Virus record (IMG/VR): IMGVR_UViG_3300032820_000162
Location: 1 to 20,081 of that record
DNA from: a virus
Reading direction: 5' to 3' (one strand)
Length of the DNA stretch: 20,081 nucleotides
Under the pieces are notes generated by a model. It worked only from the letters and a program-made list of their open reading frames with translations. It did no database searches and was not told the origin of the DNA. The translations under genes and the position numbers were made by a program. Shown piece after piece: positions 9,401 to 14,800 of the stretch (position 1 is the first letter of the stretch; each line of letters opens with the position of its first letter).

Positions 9401-9621
9401 TAGATCAACATTGGCAAGGGCATGTGTTATTTAATGCGACAGATGGTAGTAGTACAGATGCTGGAGATAGAATTCAGTGGGAACTTGGTACATATTCTAG
9501 CTTGTTAGGTACATATGATGCATTTTTACCATTTGGAGCTCATGCTGAGACTTTTGATAATACAAGTAGAACAAAATATGATACTATCCAACAAACTTTT
9601 GATGTATTGGAAGGTTCCTAG
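3493..9621 (+). CDS. Giant gp7-position baseplate/tail structural protein with Asp-rich 16-residue repeats
   Basis: This is a 2042-aa protein lying between gp6 and gp8, where T4 has gp7 (1032 aa, the wedge initiator). By position it is the gp7 counterpart, although direct similarity to T4 gp7 cannot be seen by eye. The N-terminus (KVSPLIEGQVPDFVQSDHPQ, then FIKDYYEFLE, residues 11-43) and KRGLLKNIRDLYAAKGTSEG plus YPTKYMMRV (residues 187-230) look like the core of a structural-protein family of marine T4-like phages. A second core block is at residues 1184-1226 (RIQDSYYYQDFSYEV, HPAGFMPFGKV). Between and after these blocks lie long Asp/Gly/Ser/Thr-rich regions with about 15 copies of a 16-residue unit, consensus LDGTDGSSTDAGDNII. 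F-x-x-GE-x-I-x-G-x-x-SGA modules are at residues 86-140, and GSGY modules near 370-390 and 500-520. No frameshift is seen. The start at 3493 is 2 nt after the gp6 stop, with CAGAG at 3479-3483 as a weak ribosome site, so translation is probably coupled. Confidence 0.85.
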   Translation: MAPFDATLTTKVSPLIEGQVPDFVQSDHPQFVQFIKDYYEFLEAAEIVISAHIFHVIQEKTDSQLILNEDGSKVVTETGSGTYGKFVIGETITGETSGATATVLVDDLENLRLFVSSSTRFLIGEKITGGSSSAWGNIVTYRDNPITSIQKLLDYADPDNTVHIMLDEMFNQFLQAIPKTLASGTSKRGLLKNIRDLYAAKGTSEGHKLFFRMMFAEEADIFYPTKYMMRVSDGKWQKKTIIRCENQAGANGNDIIGQYITGKTSGATCFVVDAIGFTQGVNSITEFEILEDSLVGTFSQGETVAADSLAEKVEMKFTIQKIVAGTTVDKPGMLYATGDTVSLDSTVGNGRAVLQVDQVGLGSVDEAVIDDAGSGYRVGDVLTFTTSQLSTVSAEGFVSVVGGSIVLEDSDNSDGYEDYCTIEENTKRRLIDFTICLEEDGGQLLIDGLDSSSTHAGYYFRTEIGTQQTVHDTYATPNDRIVLEEASNSAIGDITRTYITNHGSGYEALPTVTITSDFGTGGTVVPTTKDIGAILNTKNIDSGFNYQVAPDASIPVNFVLKGVSGSFSKDEVLTSHTGTITKWDADRQILSVNIEDVVRLQMEQDNDAISQQVEQELNTELVFSRVLGENVLETNDYVYWKDRGLADIDLDSRLTSFVTELGEERLVTNSDSTSLNQVSLEYDSSTYTMSRARVELEERRAEDGNVTVQDSETQHFEMSPYRRQEIAALKLDGHDVGDPIVMNASAADTDVGDNILLDGTDGSSTDAGSNIIQQTDGEGRWILFEDHPVVSNSQQLKDKFQLDGTELQVHTTGGWVNESRIASDGLVSSSSQVVTSYASEGIDIKLEQPESVFGIDCEIRLESATEAGSSNTGFIELEDATDGNGGVILGVEYSIGDFIAMDAFDDKWIFREGATLKNNWSGAGDRIKTEGEGGAHSTVPHDLGRVADETDGMLLEDSVADAVNNTKEFLILEGPDGNSSGTGEDGYYTLYEADTVAHANDSTDRFITEGGEPIIDEESIYSGFEGLGSGKIMMDNHLINGDKITIPIALDGTDNAENDSGDYIIFDGLSATERIGNTIALESGLLAGVADDVLGDDLLHEPENMVAGDILLDATNQSGLNAGDNLINEDGIEWVGKTITGANGATGQVVAALPAKVTVNNDFVATSIGVYKNTDSLISEDVIRIQDSYYYQDFSYEVKLGQSLGKYMNELKKAVHPAGFMPFGKVIISTSLSAAIAQAGVGVADAGEVTFSPILGSVLKEIFDLRIQRRIGLPHTYEHGAYFEELRLENGSVPDSQIAIDGTNFGTALEQEEGVVILQSLANDGDNILVTASDDGSQVDAGDQIILNGTDASGTNDGDVTGEYASLLLDGTSIFVSGSTETVNDEGSYVLMSGSALGEYELVDADSNSLVLNGTDDFPRGKKDRIVHEDGDDAGSNIVTDNVVRSTTLVETGGPIQVESAVSNIRGPYICTQLGERIVSEDFAETIVDGAILPINQKIGMENSVGDNLIFEDTSGVMMTEASTGTQGDGFDVNFIRLLKTKISVPPPRPLNAVGLKHMALDVFGSAVGVGGIQLEDGARKRGPTINSEVILLDSIDMGKKDDPQDYRHSGEPMELETATAVNLGVGTSFEDFYKWTRYGIKLDGTDGSGTNAGDDIALEIPSGGVIISEDVVISLPMIDFIRPDMLLMEYWEQRHSEYGRLVLNGSASDNSLGALDDGGQVLLDGTDPSSNNAGEAILFETDNEVNKSHDDRNNINILMETHGEGGGFILREYGGGAVSEGDMIVLDGTDSSSTDAADKFVQEDTEDDRVVQSPGAFELENDNASHVLLEDNGGCIVNEDTGAILAEIDEGAGHDISLEVGTGVGLGFKLLLEAQRIEIESGINDGEVPTASLGDASVFPSLTLPTEISTRPLGHVVLQDERAVTEMVLDGTDGSSTDAGDNIILNGTNALGTDEGDKWLHEDHGSVILDQHWQGHVLFNATDGSSTDAGDRIQWELGTYSSLLGTYDAFLPFGAHAETFDNTSRTKYDTIQQTFDVLEGS
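4831..9474 (+). repeat. Dispersed 16-residue (48-nt) LDGTDxSSTDAGDxII coding repeat
   Basis: Units begin at about 4831, 5719, 5761, 6640, 6826, 7486, 7531, 7726, 8419, 8662, 8851, 9280, 9328 and 9430, with a degenerate one near 5896. At 5719/5761, 7486/7531 and 9280/9328 two units are directly adjacent, and the 9280/9328 pair fixes the period at 16 residues. The best-kept positions are Asp or Asn at 2, Gly 3, Thr 4, Asp 5, Asp 10, Gly 12 and Asp 13, followed by two or three hydrophobic residues. Serine codons switch between TCN and AGY among copies, so the DNA has diverged while the protein pattern is kept. A beta-rich, possibly metal-binding structure is an inference from the regular Asp spacing only. 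Confidence 0.85.
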
Positions 9622-9630
9622 AGAATGTAT

Positions 9631-9644
9631 TATAAATATAAATA
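9631..9644 (+). promoter_or_regulatory. Overlapping pair of T4-type late promoter boxes
   Basis: Two exact TATAAATA boxes overlap at 9631-9638 and 9637-9644, in the largest intergenic gap of the window (9622-9669). Either would start transcription around 9645-9652 and leave a short leader carrying the ribosome site GGAAGGG (9656-9662) before the ATG at 9670. A small AT-rich hairpin, AATAGT/ACTATT (9641-9646 and 9650-9655), overlaps the expected start region. The promoter would supply the short fibre gene, gp8 and genes downstream independently of the 6-kb gene upstream. The exact matches, intergenic position and spacing make this the best-supported promoter in the window. Confidence 0.8.
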
Positions 9645-9669
9645 GTAAAACTATTGGAAGGGTTAATTA

Positions 9670-10377
9670 ATGGCATATCAATCAATCGGCATTGGGTCTG
9701 CTCCAGATGATGGAACAGGCGATACCCTTAGAATTGGGGCCGACAAAATTAATGATAATTTTGTCGAAATATATACAAAATTAGGTAACGCTAGTCTTCT
9801 TAGTAGCGGAATTAGTGCCACTGCTACGGTTGTTACTTTAACCAATCCTGTTATTACAGGCCCTACAATTTCTGGGGTTGTAGGAGGAACGCAAACATCA
9901 GCTACCATTACTACTCTTGCTACGACGACTGTTAATGGAACGAATATTAATGCTGGTGGACTTGCCTTGGCTGAAGGGTCTATAACGGATAGCACAGGGG
10001 CTATAGATTTTGGTAATGAAGATTTAACGACTACAGGTACAATTACTGCTGGTACTTTAGCAATGACTGGCGCTACTTTTAGTGTAGGTGAAAATATTGT
10101 ATTTGAGGGAGCCACAGCTGATGCTAATGAAACTACACTTACAGTTACGGACCCCACCGCTGATCGTACTGTAACTCTTCCAGATACTACAGGCACAGTA
10201 ATAACAAACGGAGACACTAATACTGTGACAGGAACTATGATCGCAGCTGATACCGTTGCAGAGGCAAACATGGCCAATGATGCGATTGGTTCAGCTGAAT
10301 TAAAAACTTTATCTACCCTATTAATTAAAAATTCTGGTGGATCAACACTTAAAACTCTTCACTGTGCTGGCGCATAA
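9670..10377 (+). CDS. Short fibre-like structural protein between gp7-position gene and gp8
   Basis: This is a 235-aa protein. The N-terminus (GSAPDDGTGDTLRIGADKIN, then DNFVEIY, about residues 8-36) is a widespread phage tail-fibre start module of the type DGTGDxLRxxxxKxNxNFxEL. It is followed by Thr/Gly/Val-rich strands typical of fibrous beta structure. Residues 147-178 carry the EGATADANETTLTVTDPTAD cassette, which also occurs twice in the fibre gene starting at 18564. The C-terminus (ANMANDAIGSAELKTLSTLL) resembles fibre-end segments. There is no chaperone or enzyme domain. The likely role is a minor fibre or adhesin attached to the baseplate. T4 has no gene here between 7 and 8, so it looks like an insertion of a fibre gene. 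The start is supported by GGAAGGG at 9656-9662 and a dedicated late promoter pair. Confidence 0.82.
   Translation: MAYQSIGIGSAPDDGTGDTLRIGADKINDNFVEIYTKLGNASLLSSGISATATVVTLTNPVITGPTISGVVGGTQTSATITTLATTTVNGTNINAGGLALAEGSITDSTGAIDFGNEDLTTTGTITAGTLAMTGATFSVGENIVFEGATADANETTLTVTDPTADRTVTLPDTTGTVITNGDTNTVTGTMIAADTVAEANMANDAIGSAELKTLSTLLIKNSGGSTLKTLHCAGA
9741..9766 (+). other. Perfect 11-bp inverted repeat (hairpin) inside the short fibre gene
   Basis: CGACAAAATTA (9741-9751) and TAATTTTGTCG (9756-9766) are perfect reverse complements separated by ATGA. The hairpin encodes the conserved DKINDNFV segment about 70 nt after the start codon. No U-run follows, so it is not a standard intrinsic terminator. 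It could stabilise or regulate the mRNA, or be a coincidence of the codons used for a conserved peptide. Confidence 0.55.
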
Positions 10378-10395
10378 ATAAACGAGGGAAACAAA

Positions 10396-11892
10396 ATGAC
10401 AGCAATTATTACAGAAAAATTCAGACAACATAATGCGGGCCAGTTTTATGAATCATTTAGTGAAACTTCTGCAAACACCTATTATCTTTTTATAGGAAAA
10501 GCAACCTCATTTACTACTGGTACTACAGGTGGGTCGGACACTGCTCCCCCCACACCTTCAGATGGGCCATCTCAGGAATTTTATATCTGGGATGACATGA
10601 TTGCTGCTAAAGCCATAAGTTCCTCTTATATCAGTTATGCTATCCCTCGCAGAAATTGGGTTAATGGAACAATTTATGACCAGTATCATCACAACATCAA
10701 TTCTTCTAACACAGCAACATCTGGGGCTACCAACCTTTATGACTCTACGTTCTTTTTCATGACTTCAGACTACAGAGTGTATAAAGTGCTTGACAACAAT
10801 GCTGGAGTTGCATATAGTGGTTCGGCTCCTACTACGGAATCTACTGCTCCTTTTTCATTGGGTGGATATATTCTTCAGTATATGTATTCTCTTACAAGTT
10901 CTGAAATTGAGAGATATCTTACCACAGATTTCATGCCTGTATCAACAGATTCGGTTGTAAGTGCAGCTGCTACGGATGGAACGATTACTTCCCTTAATGT
11001 TACTGCTGGTTCTAGTTACACAAATGGTACTTATTATGCTGCTGTATATGGAGATGGAGCAGATGCTGGAACTTCCTCTGGTGCAATCGTAAGAATAACT
11101 ATTTCCAGCGGATCAATAGCATCTTTTGGTTTAACTGCTGGATCAGATACAACGGTCCATGCGGCTGGGTCTGGATATACGTATGGTACGGTTAATTTGT
11201 CTTCTGGGTATACCTTTTCTGATGCTGAATTGTCATCTGCTGCAGCTACGGGCGGTTCTGGAGGTTCAATTGAAGTTGTGATTGGCCCTAAAGGTGGGCA
11301 TGGTTATAATTCTGTTGAGGAACTAGGCGGGCATTATGTTATGATGAACACCACATTGACACAAGCTGAAGGGGATGATATAACGACAGCAAACGATTTT
11401 CGTCGGGTAGGAATTGCAGTTGATCCTTATGAGTTTGGATCGTCAACTGTTGCTAGTGATCCTACCATCAGACAAACCTATGCATTAAAGTTAACTACAG
11501 TTAGTGGGACTTTTGATGTTGATGAAAAAATTTCACAAGCCAGTACAGGGGCTATTGGTAAAGTTGTGGAGTGGGACAGTGCTAGAACTATTCTTTATTA
11601 TCAACAAGAGAGATTTGGTGATTATGGAACGAATGGGTCTAGTGGAGCATATGTTGCTTTCAGTGGAGCCAATCAGGTTACAGGATCAACCTCTAATGCA
11701 TACGGAACACCTGATGCTTCAGCTGATTCAGCTGTAACTCTTGCTGGAGGGGCTACTATTACTTTTTCAAATGGTTATGCCAATCCAGAGCTTCAGCCAG
11801 ATAGTGGAAAAATTATATATGTTGAGAATCGGAAACCAATCAGTAGGTCTTCTGATCAGACCGAAGATATTAAACTAATAGTGGAGTTTTAA
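10396..11892 (+). CDS. gp8: gp8 baseplate wedge protein (enlarged)
   Basis: This 498-aa protein matches T4 gp8 (334 aa) at several landmarks I can recall. These are IITEKFRQHNAGQFYESF near the N-terminus (T4: IVTSKFRTEKMLNFYNSI), IPRRNW at residues 83-88 (T4: IPRRDW), a DYRVYKVLDN strand (about 125-133), and the C-terminal segments IIYVENRKPI and DQTEDIKLIVEF (T4: MIYMENRPPI, DQTEEINILFTF). gp8 is the wedge subunit that forms homodimers and joins gp7, gp6 and gp10 in each wedge. The extra length lies mostly between residues 183 and 470. It includes two Gly/Ser/Tyr-rich GSGYT-type modules (about 195-280), a PKGGHGYNSVEELGG block (about 298-312) and a GTFDVDEKI...TGAIGKV module (371-395). The start at 10396 is preceded by GAGG (10384-10387), 18 nt after the previous stop. 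Confidence 0.95.
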   Translation: MTAIITEKFRQHNAGQFYESFSETSANTYYLFIGKATSFTTGTTGGSDTAPPTPSDGPSQEFYIWDDMIAAKAISSSYISYAIPRRNWVNGTIYDQYHHNINSSNTATSGATNLYDSTFFFMTSDYRVYKVLDNNAGVAYSGSAPTTESTAPFSLGGYILQYMYSLTSSEIERYLTTDFMPVSTDSVVSAAATDGTITSLNVTAGSSYTNGTYYAAVYGDGADAGTSSGAIVRITISSGSIASFGLTAGSDTTVHAAGSGYTYGTVNLSSGYTFSDAELSSAAATGGSGGSIEVVIGPKGGHGYNSVEELGGHYVMMNTTLTQAEGDDITTANDFRRVGIAVDPYEFGSSTVASDPTIRQTYALKLTTVSGTFDVDEKISQASTGAIGKVVEWDSARTILYYQQERFGDYGTNGSSGAYVAFSGANQVTGSTSNAYGTPDASADSAVTLAGGATITFSNGYANPELQPDSGKIIYVENRKPISRSSDQTEDIKLIVEF

Positions 11893-11894
11893 AA

Positions 11895-14800
11895 ATGCCT
11901 CTTAAAACAGATTTAAATGTAACACCATATTTTGATGACTATGAGCCAACCAAAAACTTTCAACAGATTTTGGCAAGGCCTGGGCATGCTGTACAAGCTA
12001 GGGAATTGACTCAGTTACAAAGTATTCTAAGAAATCAAAATGAAAGGCTTTCTGATTTTGTTTTACAGGAAGGTTCTGTTGTCATACCAGGCAGTGTTAA
12101 AATAATGCGGCAAGTTGCTTCATTAAAACTTGAAAATAGTTATGGGGGAGAAACTATTGATGTAACAGAGTATAAAGATGCTGTTATAACAGGGACAACG
12201 ACAGGGGTTAAGGGTACAGTAATTCATGTAGAAGCTGCTACTGCTGATGACCCTGCTACTTTTTTCATTAGACCTGTTGCTGGAGGCACTGATACTGCTC
12301 CTGCTGATGGGAACCCAGTACTATTATTTCAGGCTGGAGAGACTTTATCTGCTAGTATAGGTATAACCAACGGTTCAACATCATATTCTGTTGATGATAT
12401 TTCTGCTCAAGTAGCGGCAACTGATCCTCATGCTCAAGGGATACTTATAGGTATATCGCCAGGGGTTTATTATCTTAGAGGTGGTTTTGTTGAGGTTGAT
12501 CAAGATGTTATAACTCTTTCAAAATATTCAAGTGGCAATGTCAATTGTCGAGTTGGTTTTATTGTAACTGAGGAACTTGTTACTCCAGAATCTGATCCTG
12601 ATCTTTTGGATAATGCGGCTGGGACATCAAACTATGCTGCAAAGGGTGCTCATAGGATGAAAGTGTCTGCAACATTTTCACAACTTCCAGCTGGTTCTTC
12701 TGATGATGCTAATTTTATACAGCTATTGGAAATCAAAGGTGGCCGTCCAACCAGTGAAATGAATAGATCAGAATTAGGGCATATTTTACAAACCCTAGAA
12801 AGAAGGACTTATGATGAATCTGGCGATTACACTGTTCGTCCTTTCATGTATGAGGCAAAAGAATCTGTAACTCTTAATGAAAATGTAGGCGTATATGCTA
12901 AGGGCGAGGAAACAGAAGGAGGGGGTACTGCTTCTAATGATCTTTTAGCCCTTAAAGTATCGCCAGGTAAAGCCTATATTAAAGGTAAAGAAGTTGAAAA
13001 AATGCTTAATACCTTTGTTGATATAGAAAAAGCTAGAAGTTTTCTTAATGTTAATGCTGGTGCAACTGCCTATGATATCGGCAATTATTTAAACGTAACA
13101 AATGTGTACGGTATGCCTGATATTTCTTTTATTAGTGGTGAAACGACTCCCTACAAACAAATTAGTATGATGGATACCCCAACTTCTACAAGAGGTTCGG
13201 CATCTGGAACTAGAATTGGTGTAGGTAGAGCAAGAGCAATAGAATATGCTTCGGGAACTGTAGGCCCAGAAGCTACATATAAATTTTATATATTTGATTT
13301 TAGGCCATTTACTATTGTTACGTTGAGTGCTACACCAAGTCCCACCTTAACTGCAAACCAAACAACTGGAGGTACACAAGTTAAGGGAGATGATTCTGGT
13401 GCTACAGGTTGGGTATTTGAAGACGGCACATCTGCTGCTAACCTTATTTTAACTAATGTGTCTGGAACTTTTCAGGCAGGGGAAAAACTTACTGCTTCTG
13501 ATAGAAGTGGTGAGGTTGATGATGGGTCCACTGACTTAACTATATCTAGGGCGATAACGAAAACTGTTTCTGAATGTAGACAAGTTCATATGCAAGATGA
13601 TGACACTGGCCAACACTTTACTGCTGACATTGTATTATCTCCCACCACGACTACGGAATCCTTTGTCCTATTAGATGGAACTGATGATGTTGGATCAAAT
13701 GTAGATGATCATATTATTGGAGAATTGGATAAAATTCCTCTTGGCTTGCAACGTGGAGCTGCTAGTGGTACTGGATCAAATCTAAATCTGGCCAAGTTGC
13801 AATTCGCTGAAAAAAACGCAGCGCTGTTTAAACTTACTAAAGATATTGTTAAGACTCATTTGACTACAAAGAATGCTGGACAAAGTGATACCTCTTATTA
13901 TCTTAGAAGGCAATTTGTTGAAACTTCCAGCAGTGCTGGTGTTGTAACAATTAGTGCCGGAACTAACGAAGTTTTCTCTGGTCATACTGAAACAGATTAT
14001 ACTGTTACTATACTTCAGGCTGGTTCTGGTGGCACTGGAAGTCAGGGCGATCTTGTAAGTGCTGCTACTGGTTTTTCTGGAGGGGGGAGTTCTACCTGTA
14101 CTATCACAAATAATGCTGTTTTTGGTAATGGAGCGAAGGTAAAAATTCTTGCTACATTATTGAAATCTTCTGCTACTGCAAAGACAAAAAGTGCCAAGTT
14201 GATGAAACAGGTGAAGGTTGCGACTGGCACTGCCGATCCTTATGGAACTAGACCTACTGATAAAACAATCTCTCTAGGAAGAGCTGACGTATTTAAACTT
14301 GTTGCTGTTCTTGATTCAGAAGATACAGGCACGGATGCAACGGCTCCAGTGTTAACTTTAGGTAATATTACAGGGAATTTTATTAAAGGAGAACAAATTA
14401 CGGGATCAGTTAGTGGTGCTATAGGCAGAATTATTGATACTTCATCTCCGATGTCTTATGTTCTTAAACGAGGAACCACCATACAGTTTAGTGCCGCAGA
14501 TACAATAAGTGGGTTTTCTAGTGAGGCATCTGCTCCAGTGTCGGCTGTGGCCACAGGTAGTACCAATATTACACAAAGATATGAACTTGATACAGGCCAA
14601 CGAGACAACTATTATGACATTGCTAGAATAGTACGGAAGCCTGGAGAGGGCCCACCTCTAGGAAGATTGCTGATTGTACATGATTATCTAGAACATGGTA
14701 CAGGAGATTTCTTTACGGTTGACTCTTATGTGGATGTCGCAGATCAAATGACTTACGAAGATATTCCTGTCTATTCTGCTACGAAAGTTGACCCTGATGA

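Noticed and set aside
9678-10277. 199-codon open frame on the minus strand opposite the short fibre gene
   Set aside because: Its Val/Ser/Pro-rich sequence is the mirror of the Thr/Gly-rich fibre coding. There is no ribosome site, and all other genes are on the + strand.
10373-10380. CATAAATA as a late promoter for gp8
   Set aside because: One base differs from TATAAATA. Its start point near 10386 would cut off most of the GAGG ribosome site at 10384-10387. A strong promoter pair lies 0.7 kb upstream.
13261-13296. TATAAATT-like and other AT-rich boxes inside long genes
   Set aside because: Not exact late promoter matches, and far from any start codon.
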